A stretch of DNA of 64,000 nucleotides from Myxococcus xanthus (lineage in GTDB: Bacteria > Myxococcota > Myxococcia > Myxococcales > Myxococcaceae): the NCBI RefSeq assembly GCF_013116825.1, contig NZ_JABFNS010000017.1, positions 19,871 to 83,870 on the forward strand, read 5' to 3'. Below the pieces are notes generated by a model. It ran no database searches. It saw only the letters and a program-made list of their open reading frames with translations, and was not told where the DNA came from. Each line of letters begins with the position of its first letter. Position 1 is the first letter of the stretch. Of the stretch, positions 7,511-13,537 are shown in pieces. A program made the translations under genes and the position numbers.

Positions 7511-8212
7511 ATGATTTTCCGGCAGCTTTTCGATTCCGAGTCCTCGACGTACACGTACCTCATCGGCGACGAGACCACGCGCCAGGCGGTCCTCATCGAC
7601 CCCGTGCTCGAGCAGGCCGACCGCGACCTTCAACTGGTCGCCGAGTTGGACCTCACCCTCACCCACGTCTTCGACACCCACGTCCACGCCGACCACATCA
7701 CTGCGTCGGGCGTGCTGCGGGAGCGCACGCAGGCCACGGTGGTGGGGAGCGTGAACGGAGCCAGTTGCGCCAACGTCCAGGTCCGCCACGGGGACGAGGT
7801 GCGCGTCGGTCAGCTCGTCTTCCAGGTGCTCGCCACCCCGGGGCACACGGACGACAGCATCAGCTACCTGCTCGGCGACCGCGTCTTCACCGGGGATGCG
7901 CTGCTCGTGCGTGGCAACGGACGCACCGACTTCCAGAACGGGAACGCGAGCCAGCTCTACGACAGCCTCACGCGCGTCCTCTTCGCCCTCCCCGATGAGA
8001 CGCTCGTCTACCCCGGCCACGACTACAAGGGCCGCACGGTGACGAGCATCGCCGAGGAGAAGCGGCACAACCCTCGCGTGGCCGGCAAGAGCCGGGAGGA
8101 GTTCATCCACATCATGGAGAACCTCAACCTGCCCAAGCCCAAGCTGATTGACGCCGCCGTCCCGGCCAACCGCGCCTGTGGACACACGGCGCCCTCCCCA
8201 CAGGGGGCCTGA
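7511..8212 (+). CDS. persulfide dioxygenase-like metallo-beta-lactamase-fold protein (ETHE1 group)
   Basis: A 233-residue protein with the glyoxalase II/ETHE1-type fold. Visible metal-binding motifs are THVHADH (HxHxDH), TPGHTDDS, the Asp in VFTGDALLVRG and YPGHDY. GRTDFQ-GNASQLYDSL is the ETHE1-type substrate loop, in contrast to the GHCGRF-type loop of glyoxalase II. The N-terminus MIFRQLFDSESSTYTYLIGD is also typical. By family it oxidises glutathione or related persulfides to sulfite with O2 and Fe(II), in the cytoplasm. It heads the rightward run followed by rhodanese and TauE, a common persulfide-detoxification order. The C-terminal 15 residues are Ala/Pro-rich and not conserved. Confidence 0.88.
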   Translation: MIFRQLFDSESSTYTYLIGDETTRQAVLIDPVLEQADRDLQLVAELDLTLTHVFDTHVHADHITASGVLRERTQATVVGSVNGASCANVQVRHGDEVRVGQLVFQVLATPGHTDDSISYLLGDRVFTGDALLVRGNGRTDFQNGNASQLYDSLTRVLFALPDETLVYPGHDYKGRTVTSIAEEKRHNPRVAGKSREEFIHIMENLNLPKPKLIDAAVPANRACGHTAPSPQGA

Positions 8213-8243
8213 GTCCCCTGGCCACTTCGCTGGAGTCCCGACC

Positions 8244-8573
8244 ATGACGACACACCCCCCCTATCAGGACATCACGCCCTCGCAGATCGACACGCTCGGC
8301 CCCGAGGTGCGGCGCATCGACGTGCGCGAACCGGACGAGTACACCGGCCCCCTGGGCCACCTGCCCGGAACCGAGCTCGTCCCCCTGGGCACGCTCGAGG
8401 CCGCCGCCAGCGCGTGGCCGCGCGAGGCGCCGCTGCTGCTCATCTGCCGCTCAGGCGGGCGCTCCGCGCAGGCGGCGCGGCTGCTCGCCCATGGCGGCTT
8501 CAAACACCTCTTCAACCTGGCGGGCGGGATGCTCGCCGTGCGCGAACCGCTCGTGCCGCGGCCCCAAGGCTGA
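8244..8573 (+). CDS. cytoplasmic single-domain rhodanese
   Basis: A 109-residue rhodanese starting at MTTHPPYQDITPSQI (ATG 8244), which leaves 31 bases after the persulfide dioxygenase-like gene. It contains VRRIDVREPDEYTGPLGHLP, then the active-site loop LLICRSGGRSAQAA with catalytic Cys, then GGFKHLFNLAGGM. There is no signal peptide, in contrast to the rhodanese at 4596-4952, so the locus has one extracytoplasmic and one cytoplasmic copy. The likely role is transfer between glutathione persulfide, sulfite and thiosulfate next to the dioxygenase. Confidence 0.9.
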   Translation: MTTHPPYQDITPSQIDTLGPEVRRIDVREPDEYTGPLGHLPGTELVPLGTLEAAASAWPREAPLLLICRSGGRSAQAARLLAHGGFKHLFNLAGGMLAVREPLVPRPQG

Positions 8574-8599
8574 GCGCGCGTCGCAACAGGACGGACACC

Positions 8600-9394
8600 A
8601 TGCCCCTTCTCGGCTTCTCGCTCGCGGCGCTCATGGGCCTGTCGCTCGGCCTGCTCGGCGGCGGTGGCTCCATCATCACCGTCCCCATCCTCGTGTACGT
8701 CCTGGGCTTCGGGGCCAAGGAGTCCATCGCCATGGGATTGGCCGTGGTGGGCGTCACCAGCCTCTTCGGCGCGGCGAGCCACTGGCGCAAGGGCAACGTC
8801 CAGTGGAAGGCGGCCCTCGTCTTTGGGGCGGTGGCCATGGCGGGCACCTACGCAGGGGCGCGCCTGTCCGCGCTCATCTCCGGGACGACGCAGTTGCTGC
8901 TCTTCGCCACGGTGATGCTCATCTCCGCCGTCTTCATGTTCCGCAATGGCCGGAAGGACTCCGCACAGGCGCCCGAGCCCCGGAAGGCGTCCTTCCCCCT
9001 CATGGCCCTGGCCGCCCTCGGGGTGGGGGGCCTCACCGGCCTGGTCGGCGTGGGCGGCGGCTTCCTCATCGTCCCGGCGCTGGTGCTGCTGGTGGGCCTG
9101 CCCATGAAGCAGGCGGTGGGCACCAGCCTGCTCGTCATCGCCTTCAACTCCCTCGTGGGCTTCGCCGGCTACCTCGGCCACGTCGAGGTGCCCTGGGTCT
9201 CCCTTGGCATCTTCACGGCCATCGCCGTGGTGGGCATCCTGCTGGGCACCTGGGCGTCCCACTTCGTCTCCCAGGCGACGCTCAAGGCAGCCTTCTCCGG
9301 CTTCCTCGTCGTGATGGGCATCTTCATCTTCTTCAAGAACCGGGAAGCGTTGGGGCTGGGGGGCGGCGCCACCACGACGCAGAATGCCCACTGA
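8600..9394 (+). CDS. TauE/SafE-family sulfite/sulfonate exporter-like permease
   Basis: The 264-residue protein starts at MPLLGFSLAALMGLSLGLLG (ATG 8600), which begins straight in the first helix. Two homologous halves are visible, each with a Gly-rich helix: LLGGGGSIITVPILVYVLGF and, about 135 residues later, LVGVGGGFLIVPALVLLVGL. Both are followed by AVGTSL/AMGLAV-type motifs. This internal repeat with about eight helices is the TauE/SafE (DUF81) fold, which exports sulfite, sulfoacetate or related anions. It lies 26 bases after the rhodanese, so it would remove sulfite made by the dioxygenase. Confidence 0.9.
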   Translation: MPLLGFSLAALMGLSLGLLGGGGSIITVPILVYVLGFGAKESIAMGLAVVGVTSLFGAASHWRKGNVQWKAALVFGAVAMAGTYAGARLSALISGTTQLLLFATVMLISAVFMFRNGRKDSAQAPEPRKASFPLMALAALGVGGLTGLVGVGGGFLIVPALVLLVGLPMKQAVGTSLLVIAFNSLVGFAGYLGHVEVPWVSLGIFTAIAVVGILLGTWASHFVSQATLKAAFSGFLVVMGIFIFFKNREALGLGGGATTTQNAH

Positions 9395-9422
9395 CGTCAC
9401 GCAGAACTCCAGGAGGAACACC

Positions 9423-10046
9423 ATGGCCGAGCAGCCCCCCGACGCAGCCGCTCAATGGGACGCACGCTTCAGTCACCCGGCGTATGTCTATGGCACCCAG
9501 CCCAACGACTTCCTCGTGGAGATGGCCTCGCGCCTCCCTCCCGGCGGGCGCGTGCTGAGCCTTGGTGAGGGCGAGGGCCGCAACGCCGTCTACCTCGCCT
9601 CCCTGGGCCACGCCGTCACCGCCGTGGACGCGTCGAGCGTGGGACTCCAGAAGGCGAAGCGGCTGGCAGACGAGCGCGGCGTCAACATCGAGACGCGCGT
9701 CAGCGACCTGACGCACTTCACCTTCGAACCGGAGGCGTGGGACGCGGCCATCGTCATCTTCTGTCACCTGCCCCCCGCATTGCGGCGACGGGTGCATGGC
9801 GCGTTGGTACAGAGCCTCCGCCCCGGTGGACTGGTCCTCCTCGAAGCGTACACGCCCGCTCAGCTGGCCTTCCGCACGGGCGGTCCGCCTGTCGAGGAGC
9901 TCCTCTACACGGCGGAAGCCCTGCGCGAGGACTTCGCGGGGCTGGAGCTGCCCGTGCTCCGTGAGCTGACGCGCGAGGTCCGCGAAGGGACACTGCACAC
10001 CGGAAGGGCTGCCGTGGTGCAGCTCGTCGGACGCAAGGCGACGTGA
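9423..10046 (+). CDS. class I SAM-dependent methyltransferase
   Basis: The 207-residue protein starts at MAEQPPDAAAQWDARFSHPA (ATG 9423) behind an AGGAGGA Shine-Dalgarno. The Rossmann methyltransferase motifs are RVLSLGEGEGRNAVYLASLG (motif I), HAVTAVDASSVGLQKAK (acidic ribose-binding Asp) and AWDAAIVIFCHLPPALR (motif IV region). WDARFS-PAYVYGTQPNDFL at the N-terminus resembles the TehB/thiopurine and thiol methyltransferase group. It ends the sulfur run, 28 bases after the TauE-like gene, which makes a thiol or chalcogen acceptor plausible but not shown. Confidence 0.85.
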   Translation: MAEQPPDAAAQWDARFSHPAYVYGTQPNDFLVEMASRLPPGGRVLSLGEGEGRNAVYLASLGHAVTAVDASSVGLQKAKRLADERGVNIETRVSDLTHFTFEPEAWDAAIVIFCHLPPALRRRVHGALVQSLRPGGLVLLEAYTPAQLAFRTGGPPVEELLYTAEALREDFAGLELPVLRELTREVREGTLHTGRAAVVQLVGRKAT

Positions 10047-10199
10047 GCCCGGACCTGCACGGGCGGAGTACACCAGCTCCAGCGCCGTGTCCGCCCTCGT
10101 CACAGACCTGCTGAAATCAAACCTGGGCACCGAAGCATGATGCCTCCAGGGAGCGTTCCTCCCTGCCCCTCCTCGACCCACACACACGATTCGGGACTT

Positions 10200-10370
10200 G
10201 CCCCCCCTTGGGTGCCTGCGTGCACGCAGCGCACGCAGGCCGCCCGAACGTAGCCGTGCAGCCCACTTACTCACTGCGGCCTCGGACACCCCAAACTCAC
10301 GTGCGACGCGAACCTGCGGAACGCTGACGTAAGGCCGCCGCCATGCGGTGCTCCGGGGCCATGGACCTGG
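10200..10370 (-). pseudogene. decayed IS630-type transposase N-terminus
   Basis: Read leftward, one frame gives VRVAREFGVSEAAVSKWAAR followed by LRSGGLRALRARRHPRG (about 10311-10203). This is the helix-turn-helix and winged-helix start of IS630-family transposases. The expected preceding residues (MAPEHRMAAALRQR) are in a different frame just upstream, so at least one frameshift is present. Everything after RRHPRG is lost. No terminal inverted repeats or target duplication were found. Confidence 0.55.
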
Positions 10371-10434
10371 AGAAGACGGCAGAGGAGGAGAGAGGGCGGA
10401 GGCGAAGCAGACGGAGGGGCGCGGGCCGAGGGCC

Positions 10435-10605
10435 TGCTTCACGCGGGCATTCAAGGCGCGGGTGGGGGGACGGCATCCTGGGCCGAGCGGCCCAGGGCGC
10501 CAGCCGGTCCATGGTGGCGACCGAGCTGGGCTTGAGCGACAAAACGATGGGGCGCTGGTGCAGGAAGGCCAGCAGGGCCCGCACCTTCCACGCTATCGCG
10601 GTGGA
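10435..10605 (+). pseudogene. decayed transposase OrfA-like (helix-turn-helix) remnant
   Basis: Rightward, FTRAFKARV in one frame and GASRSMVATELGLSDKTMGR followed by WCRKAS in another together read like the N-terminal helix-turn-helix of IS3/IS66 OrfA proteins (FTxEFKARAV...VAxELGLSxxTLxxW). A frameshift separates the pieces and no catalytic part remains. It is next to the IS630 scrap on the opposite strand. Confidence 0.4.
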
Positions 10606-10694
10606 CGCACCTGCTGCCTCCTCGCGCGCCGTCTCGAGATTCCGACTGCGTCGTGCGCCGTTCAGCGCGATTCGTACGAACGCGATTGCGTTTA

Positions 10695-10728
10695 ATTAAC
10701 CATGTGGTTAATTTCCCATTTGGTTAAT
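10695..10728. promoter_or_regulatory. candidate ArsR operator: perfect inverted repeat plus extra half-site
   Basis: ATTAACCA-TG-TGGTTAAT (10695-10712) is a perfect palindrome with 8-base arms. A third half-site TGGTTAAT repeats at 10721-10728, 16 bases after the second. The stretch 10683-10730 is strikingly AT-rich against its surroundings and lies immediately before the ArsR-type gene, so autoregulation is likely. The ATG at 10702 is inside this palindrome and is therefore probably not the gene start. Confidence 0.65.
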
Positions 10729-10734
10729 TACGCC

Positions 10735-11109
10735 ATGCCGCTCGACCCACTCAGCGCCACCTTTGCCGCACTCGCCGACCCGACCCGGCGCGCGATCCTC
10801 GCGCGGCTCTCGAAGGGTGAAGCCTCCGTCACGGAGCTCGCGCAGCCTTTCGAAATGAGCCTCCCTGCCGTGACGAAGCACCTCAAGGTGCTCGAGCGTG
10901 CGGGGCTGATTACGCGGAGCCGCGAAGCGCAGTGGCGGCCTTGCCGACTCGCACCGAAGCCGTTGAAGGACGCGAACGCCTGGCTCGAGCACTACCGCGA
11001 ATTCTGGGAGGGCAGCTTCGACCGGCTCGAGGACTACCTCGCTGACCTCCAAGGGCAGAAGCGCCCGGCGCGCGCCCGCAAAGCTCCAACCCCGAAGAAG
11101 CCCAAATGA
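10735..11109 (+). CDS. ArsR-family winged-helix regulator (ArsR/SRPBCC module)
   Basis: The 124-residue protein starts at MPLDPLSATFAALADPTRRA. The possible upstream ATG at 10702 sits within the operator. ALADPTRRAILARLSKGEAS, then VTELAQPFEMSLPAVTKHLK, then VLERAGLITRSREAQWR are the canonical winged-helix elements. No ArsR metal-binding CVC motif is present in the recognition helix, so it is probably not a metal sensor. The tail is Lys/Arg/Pro-rich. It is followed 11 bases later by an SRPBCC/AHSA1 gene, a widespread pair in which the regulator represses itself and the partner. Confidence 0.92.
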   Translation: MPLDPLSATFAALADPTRRAILARLSKGEASVTELAQPFEMSLPAVTKHLKVLERAGLITRSREAQWRPCRLAPKPLKDANAWLEHYREFWEGSFDRLEDYLADLQGQKRPARARKAPTPKKPK

Positions 11110-11120
11110 GGAGCACACAC

Positions 11121-11588
11121 ATGAATGCAGCGCTCGACCTCAACGAACTCGCGAAGCGGCAGCTGGAAATCTCGCGGCTGATCAGCGCCCCGCGCGCGCT
11201 GGTCTTTCAGGCGTTCACCGACGCGAAGATGATCTCCAACTGGTGGGGGCCGGACGGCTTCCGAACGACGACGGTGAGCAAAGATGTGCGTCCGGGTGGC
11301 GCGTGGAAGTTCACCATGCACGGGCCTGATGGCACCGACTTCCCGAACCACATCGTCTACACGAAGGTAGTCCCCAACGAGCGGCTCGAGTGGGAGCACG
11401 GTTCGAAGGAGGGCGAGGTGATGTTCAAGGCAGTCGTCACCTTCAAGGATGAAGCGGGAAAGACGCGCGTCACGTTGCAGCACACGATGCCCACCGTCGA
11501 AGCGCGCGAACAGGCGGCGAAGTACGCAATCGAAGGTGGCAATCAGACGCTCGCGCGACTCGAGCAGCACCTCGCGACGCAGCAGTAG
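11121..11588 (+). CDS. SRPBCC / AHSA1-like START-fold protein
   Basis: A 155-residue protein. The chosen ATG (11121) has GAGGAG eight bases upstream. An alternative ATG at 11106 overlaps the ArsR stop as ATGA. The fold signature is ISAPRALVFQAFTDAKMISN, then WWGPDGFRTTTV, DVRPGGAWKFTMHGPDG and YTKVVPNERLEWEH, the small helix-grip domain of AHSA1-type proteins. The C-terminal helix ANQTLARLEQ-type (GGNQTLARLEQHLAT) closes the cavity. The ligand is unknown. Pairing with ArsR suggests that it binds or clears a hydrophobic inducer. Confidence 0.9.
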   Translation: MNAALDLNELAKRQLEISRLISAPRALVFQAFTDAKMISNWWGPDGFRTTTVSKDVRPGGAWKFTMHGPDGTDFPNHIVYTKVVPNERLEWEHGSKEGEVMFKAVVTFKDEAGKTRVTLQHTMPTVEAREQAAKYAIEGGNQTLARLEQHLATQQ

Positions 11589-11850
11589 TTGCTCGTCGCT
11601 ACGGCACCGTGTACGCGAGTGCCCACGTCTGCGCGGCTTCGGACTCAGCGAACTCTGCATGGGGAGTGGGCTTGGCCCGGTTCGGTGGACAGGTTGAGCT
11701 TGGCCCAGTTCCTCCAGTTGAGCGCCTCGAAGGTGCACTTCGGCAGCCGGAAGGCGCGGACATAGGGGAGCGCCGCCTCGAGGGCAGTCCGGGCGAGGCG
11801 GAAAATGAAGGGCACCCCGTTGTCGAGCACGATGGGTCTGCCGGTGCGCT
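11589..11850. other. no intact gene; possible unrecognised gene scrap
   Basis: After the SRPBCC stop there is no convincing gene. A 70-codon leftward frame (11857-11645) has a protein-like segment (FRLPKCTFEALNWRNWAKLN) but no recognisable family and no ribosome-binding site. The near-repeat GCTTGGCCCGGTT / GCTTGGCCCAGTT occurs twice near 11670-11710. It reads like the edge of a rearranged segment. Confidence 0.3.
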
Positions 11851-12081
11851 TCGCCACACCCCGAGGCGTACGTTCATCACATCGGCCGGGCGGGACGCGC
11901 GGGGCGGCGTGGGCTGACCGCGTCGGACGTGGGCAAGCTCGAGTTCCACGACCGCCACGCCTTCGTCGCGGTCTCCAAGCGCGTCGCGAAGATGGCCCTT
12001 CCGCGATTGAGCGAGGGACACAAGCACCGCATCGAGCGCGTGCGACAGTCGCCTCCTCCCCTCCGGATTCTCAAAGTATGA
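11851..12081 (+). pseudogene. C-terminal ghost of a DEAD-box (DbpA-type) RNA helicase
   Basis: One rightward frame, without a start, reads SPHPEAYVHHIGRAGRAG and then RRGLTASDVGKLEFHDRHAF followed by VAVSKRVAKMALPRLSEG to a TGA at 12079-12081. YVHHIGRAGRAG is DEAD-box motif VI (YVHRIGRTGRAG). The next segment matches the DbpA-type RNA-binding domain (LT..DVGk..i.D..afVAV...), with an internal stretch missing between the two. The end (HKHRIERVRQSPPPL) has degenerated from the usual GRIKGRKFRV. Motifs I to V are absent. Confidence 0.6.
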
Positions 12082-12245
12082 AATCGTCCGAGTAATATGT
12101 TTCGCGTGAATCAACTCGCCGTATGCGCGGTCCCAGGGGGGCCGATGGCGCTCGCGAGTGCTCGTCGGCATTTTCGCACTGCTGGGGCCGCGAGTTCAGG
12201 GCCGCAGCTCGCGAGAACAAACCCTCGCATCAAAGGACTCATCCT

Positions 12246-12845
12246 GTGAATACGTCGTTCATGCGTTGGCCGTGCGCGATTGTTGGACTCTCCCTCGGGG
12301 CCCTTCTCGTTGCTTGTGGCGGTGACTCGGAGCCGTCCAATCCGAACGGAGATGGAGACGGAAACGGAAATGGAAATGGAGGAGGCGGGACTGACACGGA
12401 AACGACTGTGAATGGCAGACCCGCGAGCGAGTACTTCGCACAGTTCGCCTATGAGAAATACGCTGGCGCCCCGGGGGGCGCGGCTGAGTTCCCCGCCCAG
12501 CGGGATGGCATCAACCTGTTCGCCGCGACCGCCTTCCTGAAGCAAGACAAGAGCTTCATCCTCTACTACGCCGAGGGCGAAGGGACTGTGCGTTCCAATG
12601 GCTACACCGCCGAGATTCCTCTCTCCCGCATGTTCAAACGCACCGGCGTCTGGAGTGTCAGTGGAGGCTCGTTGAAGCTTGGCGACCTGATGACCTGCCA
12701 AGGCCTCATGGTAGACGGCAACGACGCGCTTCGCTGCACGTTGGACCGGACCATCGGTTATGCGGACGCAGTGGGGAAGAGCGCGACGTTCACGCGCTCG
12801 ACCAACTCGTCGCCGAATGACAGGCAGTGGGCCGACTACAAGTGA
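12246..12845 (+). CDS. uncharacterised lipoprotein with Asn/Gly repeat linker
   Basis: About 199 residues from GTG 12246, which has AAGGA eight bases upstream. ATG 12261 (MRWPCAIVGLSLGALLVAC) is the alternative and also gives a signal peptide. The lipobox is LVAC followed by GG, so the product is lipid-anchored. A flexible linker (NPNGDGDGNGNGNGGGG) joins it to a compact domain of about 130 residues containing FLKQDKSFILYYAEGEGTV, MFKRTGVWSVSGGSLKLGD, and a Cys pair (MTCQG, LRCTL). I do not recognise the family. It stands alone between a helicase ghost and an IS91 remnant. Confidence 0.8.
   Translation: MNTSFMRWPCAIVGLSLGALLVACGGDSEPSNPNGDGDGNGNGNGGGGTDTETTVNGRPASEYFAQFAYEKYAGAPGGAAEFPAQRDGINLFAATAFLKQDKSFILYYAEGEGTVRSNGYTAEIPLSRMFKRTGVWSVSGGSLKLGDLMTCQGLMVDGNDALRCTLDRTIGYADAVGKSATFTRSTNSSPNDRQWADYK
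12348..12383 (+). repeat. six-copy GGARAY/GGAGGA hexamer array inside the lipoprotein gene
   Basis: Six consecutive hexamers (GGAGAT, GGAGAC, GGAAAC, GGAAAT, GGAAAT, GGAGGA) encode the Gly/Asp/Asn linker after the lipobox. A change in copy number would alter linker length by two residues without shifting the frame. Confidence 0.75.
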
Positions 12846-12879
12846 CGAGGGCTGGAGCGGAGGATCCGAGGAGTGCCGC

Positions 12880-13035
12880 TGAAGGGGGCCGCCGGAGCAG
12901 TGAGCCAAGCGGGTGGAGAAGCCGCTCGGCCCCATGGGGCACAACGCCGGCCCCTCCCGCGTCGCTCACGTAGGCCAGCACTCGCCGCCTGCCGCCACAC
13001 CTCACGCAGGCGAACACGCCGAAGTCGAACGTCCT
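12880..13035 (-). pseudogene. C-terminal remnant of an IS91-family-like transposase
   Basis: A leftward frame reads TFDFGVFACVRCGGRRRVLA and then YVSDAGGAGVVPHGAERLLH. The CxxCGGRRRVLAYV block is the zinc-binding C-terminal segment shared by IS91-type transposases (usually followed by a VRAILEHLGLP-like end, here degenerated). The catalytic Y2 region is absent. It lies directly beyond the tRNA-Thr terminator. Confidence 0.5.
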
Positions 13036-13071
13036 CCGGCCTGGCTGAAGCAACGCCCGAGCGCTGATCGT

Positions 13072-13116
13072 GGCGGAAAAAGGAAAAGGGCTGGCTGCCC
13101 GAAGCAACCAGCCCTT
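13072..13116 (-). terminator. rho-independent terminator of tRNA-Thr
   Basis: On the leftward strand AAGGGCTGG (13116-13108) pairs with CCAGCCCTT (13094-13086) across a 13-base loop. It is followed by TTTTCCTTTTTCC. It lies ten bases beyond the tRNA 3' end. Confidence 0.85.
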
Positions 13117-13125
13117 CTCTCTTCT

Positions 13126-13200
13126 TGGAGCCGACACCCAGGATTGAACTGGGGACCTACTGATTACGAATCAGTTGCTCTGCCGCTGAGCTATGTCGGC
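13126..13200 (-). tRNA. tRNA-Thr (anticodon CGT)
   Basis: A full cloverleaf is readable leftward. The acceptor GCCGACA (13200-13194) pairs with TGTCGGC, the D-arm AGCTCAGCGGCAGAGC and the T-arm CCCAG-TTCAATC-CTGGG are canonical, and the anticodon arm ACTGA-TTCGTAA-TCAGT gives anticodon CGT, reading ACG. The discriminator is T and CCA is encoded at 13128-13126. The gene is 75 bases with CCA and has its own terminator. It marks the edge of the scarred region at 10.1-13.1 kb. Confidence 0.95.
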
Positions 13201-13445
13201 GCGACAGGTGCGCGGGGAGTACCATGGTGGCGCATGTCCGGCAAGCAGAAATGAAGGCGGGTGCTCACCCTCCCCTCCACCCCGCCCGTTTTCCGCGCGC
13301 CCGCATCGTTGGTTTTCCAACCATCCCCACGATTGACCACCCTGACACGGATGACACACCGCGTCTGTCGCAGCTGACACATCGCGTTGACATAAGTGCC
13401 CGTTATCGCTCCAGATTCTTGAGAGAGGACGGGTGCTTGGCGCGG

Positions 13446-13473
13446 TTGAAGTCTCTGAGCGCCTATGTACATA
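13446..13473 (+). promoter_or_regulatory. possible sigma70-type promoter for glutamate dehydrogenase
   Basis: TTGAAG (13446-13451) and TACATA (13468-13473) are spaced by 16 bases, 65 bases before the start codon. A second TTGACA at 13387-13392 has no good -10 partner. The 337-base stretch 13201-13537 between the tRNA and this gene holds no other recognisable gene. Confidence 0.35.
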
Positions 13474-13537
13474 AGGGCCCCGCTACCCCCACGTGCCTCG
13501 CCCACGAGCGGCGACGCGACAAGGAGCATCTCCCGTC

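Noticed and set aside
9333..10454. A 373-codon leftward frame through the methyltransferase and the IS scrap
   Set aside because: Only the last part at 10203-10328 has meaningful (transposase-like) sequence. The rest is antisense to the methyltransferase gene.
10702..10734. The upstream ATG (10702) as start of the ArsR-type gene
   Set aside because: It lies inside a perfect palindrome that is better read as the operator. The conserved protein begins at MPLDPLSATF (10735).
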